Shown here one piece after another: positions 12,451 through 24,383 of a DNA stretch of 64,000 nucleotides. Under the pieces are notes generated by a model. The model did no database searches and had not been told where the DNA came from. It worked only from the letters and a program-made list of their open reading frames with translations. Made by a program: the position numbers and the translations under genes. Position 1 is the stretch's first letter, and every line of letters starts with the position of its first letter. The stretch comes from Nicotiana tabacum (Eukaryota > Streptophyta > Magnoliopsida > Solanales > Solanaceae). The stretch is from contig NC_134101.1 of the NCBI RefSeq assembly GCF_000715075.1, positions 151,069,084 through 151,133,083 on the forward strand, read 5' to 3'.

Positions 12451-12629
12451 GTAGTTTATTTTGATTTTCTTTCAAGTTTGTTTGGGTTACTTCAGGGTTG
12501 TAATCCCAAAACTTATCTTACAGTTTGTTTGAAGTGTGCAAACCTTGTTATCTTTCATCATCCAATAAAAAGCAGTTTCCTTTTTATTGTCATTCCTGAT
12601 AGTTTTCTTTTTTTTTCTTTTCTGTACAG
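12451..12629 (+). other. Candidate Ogre intron between protease and RT
   Basis: The donor GTAGTTT at 12451 and the acceptor TTTTCTGTACAG ending at 12629, preceded by a long pyrimidine tract, bound 179 bp. The gag-protease stop (12452) lies within it. Splicing joins the last codon bases to TTCTTGTTACGCTGG, whose product matches the Ogre-3 exon after its own acceptor. Ogre-3 has the same donor GTAGT and acceptor CTGTACAG (48309-48492, minus). An intron here is established for Ogre elements. Confidence 0.8.
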
Positions 12630-14366
12630 TTCTTGTTACGCTGGCTCTAGTGATATGGCATGCATGAGGAATCCTCAGCCCAGTCTTAAAATCAATCTGG
12701 TTCCGAAGTAATAATTCAAGAAATATATTGTGATTATGAATCAGAATATGATGAAGATGAGGTTTTTGAAGAGATTAGTAAAGAGTTAATTCACTTTGAG
12801 GAAAAAATCAAACCTAACTTGAGTGATACCGAGGACATCAATATAGGGGACACGAGTAATGTCCGGGAAACTAAAATAAGTGTCCATCTCGAACCAAAAA
12901 TCCGAGAGGAGTTAATTAAAGCACTCGTAGAATTCAAAGATGTTTTTGCATGGTCGTATGATGACATGCCGGGCCTGAGCACTGATTTAGTGGTTCACAA
13001 ATTGCCCACCGATCCAATGGTGCCTCCTGTCAAGCAAAGGCTGAGAAAATTCAAGCCTGACATGAGTGTGAGAATTAAGGAAGAAATCACCAAACAATTG
13101 GAAGCAAAGGTCATTCGAGTCACTCGATATCCTGTTTGGTTGGCTAATATCGTTCATGTACCAAAGAAAGACGGCAAAATTAGAGTATGCGTTGACTACC
13201 GCAATCTCAACAAAGCAAGTCCAAAGGATAATTTCCCATTACCCAATATCCATATTTTGATCGATAATTGTGCCAAGCATGATATAGGATCTTTCGTGAA
13301 TTGTTATGCCGGGTATCATCAAATTCTAATGGATGAAGAAGACACAGAAAAGACGCCATTCATCACACCATGGGGAACTTATTGCTACCGGGTAATGCCA
13401 TTCGGTTTAAAGAACGCCGGAGCAACCTATATGAGAGCAATGACCACAGTGTTTCATGATATGATACACAAGGAGATTGAAGTATACGTGGACGATGTGA
13501 TCATAAAATCAAAACATCAGGCCGACCACGTTGGGGATTTGAGGAAGTTCTTTTTAAGACTTCGTAGGTACAACCTCAAGCTTAACCCTGCCAAATGCGC
13601 ATTTGGAGTTCCATCTGGAAAATTGCTGGGATTCATAGTCAGTCGACGAGGTATCGAGCTAGACCCATCAAAAATCAAAGCCATCCAAGAATTGCCACCT
13701 CCCAGGAACAAAACTGAAGTAATGAGTTTGTTGGGAAGGTTGAATTATATCAGTAGGTTTATTGCTCAGCTCACAACAACTTGTGAGCCAATTTTCAAAT
13801 TGTTGAAAAAGGATGCTGCGGTCAAATGGACCGATGAGTGTCAAGAAGCGTTCGATAAAATAAAAGGGTACTTGTCGAACCCACCCGTGTTGGTCCCGCC
13901 AGAGCCAGGAAGACCTTTGATTCTTTACTTAACAGTTTTGGAAAATTCATTTGGTTGCGTATTGGGGCAACATGACCTCACTGGCAGAAAAGAACAGGCC
14001 ATCTACTACCTTAGCAAGAAGTTCACAGCTTATGAGGTTAAGTATACTCATCTGGAAAAGACATGTTGCGCCCTAACATGGGTAGCTCAAAAATTGAAAC
14101 ACTATTTGTCATTCTACACTACTTACCTCATTTCTCGGTTGGATCCATTGAAATACATTTTTCAAAAGCCTATGCCAACGGGAAGACTTGCAAAGTGGCA
14201 GATATTGCTCACAGAATTTGACATCATCTATCTGACTCGAACTGCAATGAAGGCTCAAGCACTGGCCGATCATTTAGCCGAAAACCTGGTCGATGAGGAA
14301 TACGAGCTGTTGAAAACCTATTTTCCTGATGAAGAAAATGCATATCGACGAGGTGGAGCGAATTGA
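12630..14366 (+). pseudogene. pol: Ogre-1 reverse transcriptase with degenerate first RNase H
   Basis: This is the RNA-templated DNA polymerase of the element. The exon starts in frame 1 and passes through a 1-nt deletion near 12690, judged against Ogre-3. It continues in frame 3 to 14366 (open from 12819, 515 aa). RT motifs on the 12819 product: VPKKDGKIRVCVDYR near 114-128, PFGLKNAGATYMRAM near 194-208, and YVDD at 223-226. The motif A aspartate is replaced: FVNCYAGYHQI has Asn161 where Ogre-3 has Asp. The following RNase H keeps the fold (YYLSKKFTAYEVKY, CCALTW) but lacks the TDAS catalytic motif (LTVLENS), as known for Tat elements. A 2-nt deletion near 14333 ends the frame. Confidence 0.9.
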
Positions 14367-14970
14367 AAAACCTTGGTGGAAACTTTTCTTTGATGGAGCC
14401 GCTAACATGAAAGGAGTTGGGATAGGAGCCGTAATAATTTCTGAAACAGGGCATCACTATCCTGTTACGACTCAATTGCGATTTTATTGCACCAATAATA
14501 TGGCTGAATATGAAGCTTGCATTTTGGGGTTAAGGCTAGCCGCAGACATGGGTATCCGAGAAATCTTAGTCATGGGAGATTCGGATCTTTTGGTACATCA
14601 AATTCAAGGAGAATGGGAAACTCGAGACTTGAAGCTCATACCATACCGACAATGTCTACATGATCTTTGTCAGCGGTTTCAATCAGTGGAGTTCCAACAT
14701 ATTCCAAGAATCCATAATGAGGTTGCCGATGCATTGGCTACCTTGGCATCAATGTTGCATCATCCGGATAAAGTTTATGTAGATCCGATACATATTCAAG
14801 TCTACGATCAGCACGCTTATTGCAATATGGTCGAAGAAGAATTTGATGGTGAACCATGGTTCCACGACATCAAGGAGTATATCAGGATGGGGATATATGC
14901 CGCACAAGCCACAGGAGACCAAAAGAGGACCATTAGACGATTGGCAAATGGATTCTTCTTAAGCGGATGA
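14329..14970 (+). pseudogene. Ogre-1 second, archaeal-type RNase H (aRH)
   Basis: Tat elements carry a second RNase H that degrades the RNA of RNA-DNA hybrids in place of the decayed first one. On the 213-aa open stretch all four acidic residues are visible: Asp22 (FFDGAANM), Glu62 (AEYEAC), Asp84 (VMGDSDLLV) and Asp134 (NEVADALATLA). It is in frame 1 after the 2-nt deletion upstream. The stop TGA at 14968 is a nonsense change inside SGG-VLYKRTPDL, which Ogre-3 reads through, so the frame really continues into integrase. Confidence 0.9.
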
Positions 14971-14973
14971 GTT

Positions 14974-16104
14974 TTGTATAAAAGAACACCAGATCTTGGA
15001 TTATTAAGATGCATAGATGCCAGACAAGCTACAACTATCATGTCTGAAATACATTCGGGAGTTTGCGGACCCCACATGAGTGGATATGTATTAGCAAAGA
15101 AGATCCTCCGTGCTAGTTACTATTGGCTTACCATGGAGCGAGATTGTGTCAGTTTTGTGCGCAAGTGTAATCAATGCCAAATACATGGAGATTTGATTCA
15201 TTCTCCGCCATCCGAATTGCACACAATGTCGGCACGATGGCCCTTCGTTGCTTGGGGCATGGATGTGATTGGACCAATTGAGCCGGCAACATCCAATGGG
15301 CACAGGTTCATTCTGGTAGCCATTGATTATTTTACCAAATGGGTTGAGGCCAAAACATTTAAATCAGTGACCAAGAAAGCTGTGGTCGATTTTGTCCACT
15401 CAAATATCATATGTCGATTCGGAATCCCGAAGGTGATCATCACAGATAATGGTGCTAATCTTAACAGCAACTTAATGAAGGAAGTATGTCAACAATTTAA
15501 GATTACACATCGCAACTCTACCCCATATCGGCCCAAGGCGAATGGAGCAGTAGAGGCAGCCAACAAAAACATAAAGAAGATACTTCGGAAAATGGTAGAA
15601 GGTTCAAAACAATGGCATGAAAAATTACCATTTGCATTATTGGGATATCGCACTACTGTTCGCACTTCAGTAGGAGCAACTCCTTATTTGTTGGTATATG
15701 GCACTGAAGCAGTAATTCCTGCAGAAGTTGAGATTCCTTCCCTTCGGATCATCGCCGAAGCAAAGATTGATGATGATGAATGGGTCAAAACCCGTCTGGA
15801 ACAGTTAAACTTGATTGATGAAAAACGATTGGCCGCAGTATGTCATGGTCAATTATATCAAAGAAGAATAGAAAGAGCATACAACAAAAAGGTGCGTCCA
15901 CGGAAGTTTGAAGTGAGTCAGCATGTGCTGAAACGTGTTCTTCCACATCAGGTTGAGGAGAAAGGCAAATTTGCCCCGAATTGGCAAGGACCATTCATTG
16001 TGACCAGAGTATTGTCGAATGGTGCACTATGCTTAACAGATATTGAAGGCAAATACATGGACATGGCGATCAATTCTGACGCGGTAAAGAGATATTACGC
16101 ATAA
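14974..16104 (+). pseudogene. pol: Ogre-1 integrase
   Basis: It inserts the cDNA into the host chromosome. The frame is open for 376 aa and continuous with the aRH frame apart from the stop at 14968. The HHCC zinc domain is His27, His34, Cys65, Cys68. The catalytic core has Asp97 (GMDVIGP), Asp158 (ITDNGANL) and Glu194 (NGAVEAANK), the DDE triad. The C-terminal domain has the GPFIV-RVLSNGAL pattern of Ty3/Gypsy GPY/F modules. No chromodomain follows, as expected for Tat. This is the best preserved domain of Ogre-1, but it lacks its own start. Confidence 0.93.
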
Positions 16105-16310
16105 CTTTTGAATGTTTGTATTTAACATTATTTCGAAGATTGGAATGACAAAGGCAATTTATTCTGCTATCCAAACACTATACCCTTTTGCTTCCCCTTT
16201 TGAGCCATATTTGTTTCGTTCCTACCCTCTCTTGGAATCGATGAAAATCAAATTGAAGTAACAATAATAATGGTAAAAAAAAATAAAAAATATCACTATT
16301 ATTTAGTGAA

Positions 16311-16366
16311 CTACGTTTGACCTGATTCCTCAAAGAAGGATATGTAGGCGCCTCACGGCTCGGTCA
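16311..16366 (+). repeat. Boundary box copy 2 of Ogre-1 (after integrase)
   Basis: The sequence runs CTACGTTTGACCTGATTCC, then GGATATGTAGGCGCCTC, then GGCTCGGTCAT. It matches 44435-44494 (minus) of Ogre-3 and 36165-36229 of Ogre-2 at the same place after integrase. Confidence 0.75.
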
Positions 16367-16624
16367 TAGGGTGCACAACATACACAATGTGCACGAAAAG
16401 AAACATTAAGAAACCCCAATCAAGAAACTGGGGCAGGAATTGTATTGGAAATAAGAAAAGATTCCAAGAGTTATAATTTTAAACCCATACCAAAGCTATT
16501 TAGCTTTTAATACCTTTTCCATTTCTAACCCCATACCAAAAAGACCTTTTGATCAATCTTAGAAAAATGCTGAGACAAGCAAATGAAGATGGTTCATAAC
16601 ACTCTGGTACAAACAAGAAAAGAA

Positions 16625-16850
16625 AGTAAAAATGAGAGAGTCTTATAGGTGAAAACCCACACGGGCACCATAAGGCGACGAAAGTTGAGAGAAAAGTAAA
16701 AATGAGAGAGTCTTATAGGTGAAAACCCACACGGGCACCATAAGGCGACGGAAGTTGAGAGAAAAGTAAAATGAGAGAGTCTTATTGGTGAAAACCTTCG
16801 TAGGCACCATAAGGCGAAAAGGAAGTGAGAAATGAACAAATGAGGAAGGT
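16625..16850 (+). repeat. 70-bp tandem repeat, about three copies
   Basis: Units starting AGTAAAAATGAGAGAGTC begin near 16625, 16695 and 16765, followed by a degenerate partial unit. Each holds TCTTATAGGTGAAAACC and GGCACCATAAGGCGAC. Two diverged units occur at the same place in Ogre-3 (44030-44165, minus), so the unit predates the split of the two elements. Confidence 0.8.
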
Positions 16851-17550
16851 TTATCGATGAAAACTCTTTGAGATATTGCAAGTCCAACAGGTCTGTAAAA
16901 TGAAAAATGAAGTTGGATTACGGAAATTTTGGGGAAAAATAAAAATGAGACAATTGAAAGGAGATTGATTAAAAGACTGGGTTGATTAATCCGAAATGCA
17001 TACCCTGATCATTGGTGCCAGTAACTCCGATCAGATAAGTTTTTATTCTTTCTCCAACAGTCATCCAAACTTGGATTTTTCTTTTCATTCTATAATTGTC
17101 GAAATCAGCGTGTTTCGTCACTAATAATCTTACTTTTCTAAAAGCTTTGAGATAAGTTTTATTCCAAACAAATAAGAAGGAATGTCAAGGTATACTACCA
17201 AGATTTAGGTTACATGATGCAAAATACGGCCATGAAAGGCGGGAGATAAAAAGATATTGGTGTAAGAAAAGTGAAATCAAAAGTGGATCAGCAAAGTCAG
17301 AAGGGACATATGATTACAGTTAAAAGGATTTGAAGGAAAACATACAGAGGGAAATCCTATAGTCAAGTATCAATTACAAGGACAAAACGGTCTTTTTCAA
17401 CCATTCCAAGGCAATAAAAAAGAGACGAAGAGAAGCCTCACCATCGGCAAGAATACCCCAGTTAACCACCCTGCTTTGAACTAACGAAGTTTTCTTTGAT
17501 TTAAAACAGGGGCAAAGACAATATTTGTGTCAGGAAATACCTGGAAAAGA

Positions 17551-19025
17551 AGAAGTCAGGCGTCCACCTGGAGAATGAGGATGAGAATTAAAGAAGTCAG
17601 GCGTCCACCTGGAGAAGAGGATGGGAAAAGAAGAAGTCAGGCGTCCACCTGGAGAATGAGGATGAGAATTAAAGAAGTCAGGCGTCCACCTGGAGAATGA
17701 GGATGAGAATTGAAGAAGTCAGGCGTCCACCTGGAGAATGAGGATGAGAATTAAAGAAGTCAGGCGTCCACCTGGAGAATGAGGATGAGAATTGAAGAAG
17801 TCAGGCGTCCACCTGGAGAATGAGGATGAGAATTAAAGAAGTCAGGCGTCCACCTGGAGAATGAGGATGAGAATTAAAGAAGTCAGGCGTCCACCTGGAG
17901 AATGAGGATGAGAATTAAAGAAGTCAGGCGTCCACCTGGAGAATGAGGATGAGAAAAGAAGAAGTCAGGCGTCCACCTGGAGAATGAGGATGAGAATTAA
18001 AGAAGTCAGGCGTCCACCTGGAGAATGAGGATGAGAATTAAAGAAGTCAGGCGTCCACCTGGAGAATGAGGATGAGAAAAGAAGAAGTCAGGCGTCCACC
18101 TGGAGAATGAGGATGAGAATTAAAGAAGTCAGGCGTCCACCTGGAGAATGAGGATGAGAAAAGAAGAAGTCAGGCGTCCACCTGGAGAATGAGGATGAGA
18201 ATTAAAGAAGTCAGGCGTCCACCTGGAGAATGAGGATGAGAATTAAAGAAGTCAGGCGTCCACCTGGAGAATGAGGATGAGAATTGAAGAAGTCAGGCGT
18301 CCACCTGGAGAATGAGGATGAGAATTAAAGAAGTCAGGCGTCCACCTGGAGAATGAGGATGAGAATTGAAGAAGTCAGGCGTCCACCTGGAGAATGAGGA
18401 TGAGAATTGAAGAAGTCAGGCGTCCACCTAGAGAATGAGGATGAGAATTAAAGAAGTCAGGCGTCCACCTGGAGAATGAGGATGAGAATTAAAGAAGTCA
18501 GGCGTCCACCTGGAGAATGAGGATGAGAATTGAAGAAGTCAGGCGTCCACCTGGAGAATAAGGATGAGAATTAAAGAAGTCAGGCGTCCACCTGGAGAAT
18601 GAGGATGAGAATTAAAGAAGTCAGGCGTCCACCTGGAGAATGAGGATGAGAAAAGAAGAAGTCAGGCGTCCACCTGGAGAATGAGGATGAGAATTAAAGA
18701 AGTCAGGCGTCCACCTGGAGAATGAGGATGAGAAAAGAAGAAGTCAGGCGTCCACCTGGAGAATGAGGATGAGAATTAAAGAAGTCAGGCGTCCACCTGG
18801 AGAATGAGGATGAAGAATTGAAGAAATCAGGCGTCCACCTGGAGAATGAGGATGGAGAATTGAAGAAGTCTGGCGTCCACCTGGAGAACGAGGATAAGAA
18901 TTAAAGAAGTCAGGCGTCCACCTGGAGAATGAGGATGAAGAAGTTAAAAAGAAGTCAGGTGTCCACCTGGAGAATGAGGATGAAGAAAGAAAAGAAGCAG
19001 TCAAGGTACCCACCTGGAGAACGAG
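17551..19025 (+). repeat. 41-bp minisatellite of Ogre-1, about 35 copies
   Basis: The unit is GAAGTCAGGCGTCCACCTGG followed by AGAATGAGGATGAGAATTAAA, period 41 bp. I count about 35 copies with three ending variants (AATTAAA, AATTGAA, AAAAGAA) arranged in mixed order. Copies from about 18810 onward are more diverged, including the last two or three. The period is not a multiple of three and no strand codes a conserved protein. Tandem repeats between integrase and the 3' LTR are typical of Ogre/Tat elements. Confidence 0.95.
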
Positions 19026-19574
19026 GGAATGCAATTGAAGTGTTGAAATCAAAAGCCCGCTCATATGAAAAAGGAGCACACTTAGAATCAATAAAGCAGA
19101 GGAATCCAACAAAATCCCCAGCAAGAAACAACTAGAGTCCCAAACAGATGAAAGAAATACGGGACACAATGAAAAGGAATACAGAATAAGCCAAATGCCC
19201 AAGAGTCACCAAGATATCAAGACAACAAGAAACGCAAGGGCATGATCTAGATAAGATTTTTATAATTCATGTATCATAGTCTAGTTTAGCTTTTTGTATT
19301 ACCTTGGAAGTAAGGTGTAATAAGGAGGTCAGCAAGCAGTAAAAACAGCACGAAGCAGCAGTAACATCACAGCCCCAAGGTAGTCCCAGCTACCCAAAAC
19401 TTCCCGAACTACATTGACCTGATTCCTTTATAGCCAAGGATATGTAGGAAACCTTTGAAGCAGAGGTTCGGTCAAATCTTTCAAAAAATGCTTCCCACGG
19501 AGTATTCGAACGGGCAAAAATCGCTCGTATCCGCTCACTTTATCTTTGCACGAAAACTCTTCGAGTTTCCGCAC
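19026..19574 (+). other. Ogre-1 segment between minisatellite and PPT
   Basis: Non-coding. The third boundary box lies at 19406-19474. The rest is leader-like sequence with TGCACGAAAACTCTTCGAG before the PPT. A similar stretch precedes the PPT of Ogre-2 (CCCGAAAACTCTTTCATCC) and of Ogre-3, so it belongs to the conserved pre-PPT block. Confidence 0.6.
19406..19474 (+). repeat. Boundary box copy 3 of Ogre-1 (before PPT)
   Basis: The sequence runs GAACTACATTGACCTGATTC, then GGATATGTAGGAAACCT, then GAGGTTCGGTCA. It matches 41951-42020 (minus) in Ogre-3 and 38195-38263 in Ogre-2, again at the same relative place. Confidence 0.75.
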
Positions 19575-19587
19575 AAAGAGGGGCAGC
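19575..19587 (+). promoter_or_regulatory. Polypurine tract of Ogre-1
   Basis: AAAGAGGGGCAGC directly precedes the TG of the 3' LTR. It primes plus-strand DNA synthesis. The same sequence precedes the Ogre-2 LTR at 38342-38354, and AAAAAGGGGCAGT serves Ogre-3. Confidence 0.9.
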
Positions 19588-22500
19588 TGTGAGCACGTGA
19601 TTTTTGCCTTACGAAAACTACTCCAAAATAAATCAAAAAATAAAATAAATTTCTTTTACTGTGTAATTCTTGAATTTGCGTGGTGTTAAATATTTGTGTT
19701 ATGTCCGTAAATGTTTACTTTGTCATAATAAAATGAAAATTAAAATAAAATACATGTTGCATGCATATAGGATTTAATTATGTATTTGAAAGATAATTTA
19801 AATAAAATCACCAAAATATGCATTTCGTTCTATTTTTTATATTCCACTGTGTGATTAATGTTTTATCTGTATGTTGAATAGTTGTTATGAAGTGATTAAT
19901 ATTTTTGTGTAAGGTTAAAAATTGTTTTATAATTTTTGTTAGGATTTTTTAATGATAAATAATAAAATAGAATAAAAAAAATATAAGTTGTAAAATAAAA
20001 ATTGGACCTGGATTAAAATCCAGGCCCAAATCAAATTACCCCCCACAGCCCAATCCAACATCCCCCTGTCCGGTCCAATCCGAACAAGCCTAAACGACGC
20101 CGCATGAGATACCTCAAATCTGAGCCGTTGATTCATTGCAATCAAACGGTCCAGTTCAGCTTCTGCATAAATGAAACGACGACGTTTAAGGGCAAATAGA
20201 TCTGAACCGTTCATCCATCTTGATCCCACGGTCTTAAAAACTCACCCAAACCCGATCCATTTCAACCCCGGATTGACCCCTTTCCCCAACTTAAATCAAA
20301 CGATGTCGTTTGGATAAGTGGATTGATCTCAACCGTGCATCTTAATTGATCCAATGGATGAGATCAATCCACCCCACCCCTATATAAGGCTCAACCCCCT
20401 ACCCCGGCCCCTAACTGAACACCCCCCTCCTCTCACTGTTCATCATCGTCCCCAAACCCCACCCCTAACCCTAGCCGCCCTAGAATCCCACCGCCTGAAA
20501 CCCGGCGGCATCAACGCCGCCGGTCACCAAAATAACACCCTAGAACCCCCTGAACATCCTCTACACAAATCTGACCTTAGTTTCCTTCGAATCAGACCCC
20601 AACTCTTCGAATACTAAATCGAAGGTGGGTCTGAAAACTCAAACCTTTCCAATGGCTTCCAAAATAACACCATAGTATCCCCTAGCATGCCTCGTTATGG
20701 ATCTGAAGTTTGTTTGGCTCGAATCATTTCCGAACTTCTCGAATCTTCTTTTGAAGATTCGGACCAAACAAGAACAAACTCAGATTCCTCCCAAATTAAC
20801 ACCAAATGACCTTTAGGCTTCCCTCACCCTTGTGCCATCTTTGGTTTCCCTCGAATCTACCCAGAAGTGTTCGGATTTAAAAGCCAAGGTCTGAAACCCT
20901 AAATTTTCTAGCCTTGGCATCTTTTTCAGTTCAGACGAAAGATTGAGGTTTAATCGACCTTAGTCAAAGTATTTTCAGTAGAAAATACTTCGACTAAGGT
21001 CTGTTTGATTTCAAACAAAATCCAAATCCAAGTTGAGTTGAGTCCGGTTGAATTTGAAGGTTCAGAGGTAATTTTCTGTTTCTTGTGTGTATTCTACATA
21101 TACTCTATGTTCGTTTCATTAGTTTTTCTAAATTTTCATAATTTTCTAGTCAATTTTGTTATACTGTCCCCTACCCGTCTACTTGATTCTAAATGTGAAT
21201 TGTTTCTGTTGATTGTGATTATGTATAATGTGTGTAATCGACTCGATTAAGTTCGTCGATTAGTTGTATTGTGAATCTTGCTTCTGAAAATGTTGTTTGT
21301 AATACCCTGTTTATCTGTTTGGAGTTGATTATTATCATTGAAATTAATCAATTAGTTCTTCCCAATTAATTGATTCTTGTTTAATAAATCAGAAAGTTTG
21401 TCAATGGTGTGTATATGTTGATTTCTGAACATTGAGTTTCAGGGCATTGTCAGTATATTGACAATGCTCCTGTGTTTGTTTGATTTTGTTCAAAGTTAAA
21501 GTTCGTTTGAATCATTATACTAAACTCAGTGTAATATTGTTGTGATGATAAGTTTGAATTCAAGTTTACAAAAGTTGGTCAAATACAATTGTGTTAGGAG
21601 GTTCATAGGATTGGTTATAACTGTAAATCAGAAGAATAATCAAGTTTATACAGATTATAGAATCAGTTTTGCAGTAGGTTCTGATTTTTTCAGTAATAAC
21701 AGTAGGAGTCAGGGGGCATTTCTGGGATAAAACAGTAAGGGTAATGTGACATAATAGTGGGTTGAAAGTGGTTTGTTAATGGTTTTTAATTTAATAGGAT
21801 AGTGGGAAACAAAGGGTAATGGGCTGCTGAAAAACAGGATAATAGCACTCAATAGGATTTAAAGTATTCAAAAGTAGTTTTAATGGAAAACTTTCTGATT
21901 TTAAAAGGAGAAAAGGGTCCAGGCAGCACTAGAAGGGTACAGGACAGCCCTGTATAAATAGAGGGGGATTGAGACTGATTTAGGGGCAGATTTTGAAAGA
22001 GAAAAATCTGATAAGAGAGATTTTTGAGAGTTCAAGAAAAAATCTGATTTAGGAGAAGAGAAGAAGAAAAATCTGATTTAGGAACCTTTTCAGACAGAAA
22101 AGAAGGAAAGAGAGAAAATCAGTAGTTCAAAAGAAAATCTGATTTAGCAGATTTTAAGAGAGTGAAAAGTCAGATTTGAGTGTGGAAAATCAAGCAGAAA
22201 GTCAAAAATGAAAATCTGAAGAGGAAAAAGAAACAGAAAAGAAACAAAAGAGAACAGTCACACACACACACACACACAGATACAGCAGCAGAAACATAAA
22301 ATTAGAAAAATGGGAATTTGAAACTGAAAAAAAACTGAAATCTGAAATATTGTTCTTTTGTTGAATATGTTCAACTTTATTTGATTCCACTGTTCAGTTA
22401 AAATCTGAAGTGTCTTTAAAAAATACTGTACTGTGCATCTGGTTTCCTCGGGTCGTATTATTGCTCAAATCTGTGGAAATACTGCTATTCTGCTGAATTT

Positions 22501-24378
22501 GTTACTGCTGCTACTGCTGAAATTTTAACTCCTTCCTTCATTGCCAGGTACACATCTTTTAAACTTATGTTGTGATGGGTTTCAACATGACAATAAATAC
22601 AGTTTGAGTTGTAATATTACTTTCTATTCATTTGAGCTCTTTAGCTAAAAATTAAGTTTTGTTTCTTGATCAAATAAGTAGTATATGTCGACAGGATGAC
22701 TGTAAGTTAAATGTCCTTTATTGCAGTCTGTATAAGTGTTGTAACAAGGTTAAATTTCTAAATTTTCATTAAAGTATAGTTATGATTGAATGGTTAAGAT
22801 AGGAAACTTGGCGTAAAGTTGGCCATTATTTAAACTTTATGGTATTGTTAGCTAGGTATAGCATAATATGGAAATATCAAGGAAAATATGCTATTAGTTT
22901 ATTCTGTTAGTTAATTAGTTCTTGTTCAAAGCAAGTTAATGATTGGTTGCATTTTATTCATATATGGTGTAATAATGATTATGGTTAACATCAATAGTTG
23001 GAAGTTGCATTAGTATCCTCCGCTATGTTTGCAAACGTCAAAATAGGGCGAATAATGTTGTATGCAAAATTACTTATTAAGTCAATTAGGTAGATTTGTT
23101 CTCTTTCTTAAAATAACAAATGGCCTAGGAATGTTATAATGTGAAAGTTAGCAACAAGGGTTCTCATAAATTGAGAATCTAATCGGATTAATTATATATA
23201 TATATATCTTACATTTAACCATAAGCAGAATCAACAAAATAATTAGGCCTGTTAGATTAAAAGTAAATATATGAGAAAAAGATGAGATGTACAAGCACAA
23301 GTTGCAACACTTTATATCAATGCCAATTAGAGATAGAATTTGTACTAAATAAATAAATAAAAATTGTTCAAAAACACTTCTTCCCTTCATAAATCATTTT
23401 TATGAGTTTCATATGCAATTCATCCTTTGGTATATGTATATAACGCATTTGTGAAGAATAGTATTAATTATGTTCCTATTCTTTACTTTGAATTTGAATA
23501 GTCTGGATGAATATAACTTATACGCGGAAAAATATAATCGACTGTCTATATTTAATAAATTGTAAATTCTTTTAAAAGATTTCAAAGCTCCCTTAAATGT
23601 GAATTTCTCAGGATTTTCCATATAAAAAATGTGTAGATATAATAAACAAATTTTGTGGAAAATCCATAATATTATTACAAAAATTTTACGCAATTAGGGA
23701 TGCGTTCGCGTACCCTGATTATTTTTTTTAAAAAAAAAGCAAATTCGGATTATGCGTACGCGCAATTTCGAGCGAATATTTAAGAAAAGGATTTTTCCAA
23801 GGATGTTAAAATAATTTCATATAACCCAAGGTGTGCAGTTCATTATTTAAATAAAAAGGGTGATGATGTTCCTGATTTTATTTTAAATTTCGAACATATA
23901 TTTTTATAAAAACTATAACATGGACAATTTTATTGTGTACACGTACGCGTGGCATGATCCCCGGTAATTATAAAAAGTATATAATACGAATATACGTACG
24001 CGTAATTCGTCCATATAATTGTAAACAATAAGTAAAAAGCGGAAGTAAAATCATGCAATAAAAACGTATTTAGTAAAATCAAGATAATTAAGCCAATAAT
24101 AAAAACAGTTAAGCGACCGTGCTAGAACCACGGAATTCGGAAATGCCTAACACCTTCTTCCGGATTAACAGAATTCCTTACTCAGGATTTCTGGTTCGCA
24201 GAATAATAAACAGAGTCATATTCTCCTCGATTCAGGGATTAAAATTGGTGACTTGGGACGCCTTAAAATTCCCAAGTGGCGACTCTGAAATAATTAAATA
24301 AATTCCGTTTTGACTGTCCTTCAATTGGAGAAAACTTCCCCACGCGCCCTGCGGGCGCGGTAAAAAGGAGGTGTGACA
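19588..24378 (+). repeat. Ogre-1 3' LTR (4791 bp)
   Basis: It is the second copy of the 5' LTR. Visible differences include two insertions near 22040-22090 and 22155-22180 relative to the 5' copy, homopolymer length changes near 19950-20045, and scattered transitions. It ends GTGTGACA and is followed by the target duplication ATGAG. TATA candidates are at 20381 and 21953, and the 21-bp-arm hairpin at 20956-21001. Confidence 0.95.
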
Positions 24379-24383
24379 ATGAG
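24379..24383. repeat. Target site duplication of Ogre-1, right copy (ATGAG)
   Basis: It is identical to 862-866. The host ORF1 reading frame continues from here (RNLKIIMEKD). Confidence 0.95.

Larger units (their letters stand above)
16105..17550 (+). other. Ogre-1 3' region between integrase and minisatellite
   Basis: Non-coding. It contains the boundary box at 16311-16366 and a 70-bp tandem repeat at 16625-16850. From about 16870 to 17550 I see no further structure except purine-rich sequence. Ogre-3 has matching parts in the same order (44435-44494, then 44030-44165, minus). Confidence 0.7.
867..24378 (+). mobile_element. Ogre-1: complete giant Tat/Ogre Ty3/Gypsy LTR retrotransposon
   Basis: The element is about 23.5 kb with LTRs of 4752 and 4791 bp, TG...CA ends, a PBS, a PPT and a perfect 5-bp target duplication. 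The order is ORF1, gag-protease, intron, RT-RNase H, second RNase H, integrase, tandem repeat, PPT. An ORF upstream of gag, an intron between protease and RT, a second archaeal-type RNase H and giant size together define the Ogre group of the Tat lineage. LTRs differ at about 20 positions in the first 1.7 kb by eye, about 1%, so insertion is recent. Protein frames are broken by nonsense codons and two small deletions, so this copy cannot make its own proteins. Confidence 0.95.

Noticed and set aside
12819..16104. Endogenous plant pararetrovirus
   Set aside because: RT is followed by a second RNase H and an integrase, and flanked by LTRs, PBS and PPT; no movement or coat protein is present. 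This is Ty3/Gypsy.
17551..19025. Possible CRISPR-like array
   Set aside because: Repeats are directly adjacent with a 41-bp period and no unique spacers, inside a plant retrotransposon.
18744..19202. 152-codon ORF on the minus strand
   Set aside because: It is the minisatellite read in reverse; the 41-bp period shifts frame each unit and no other element has the protein.
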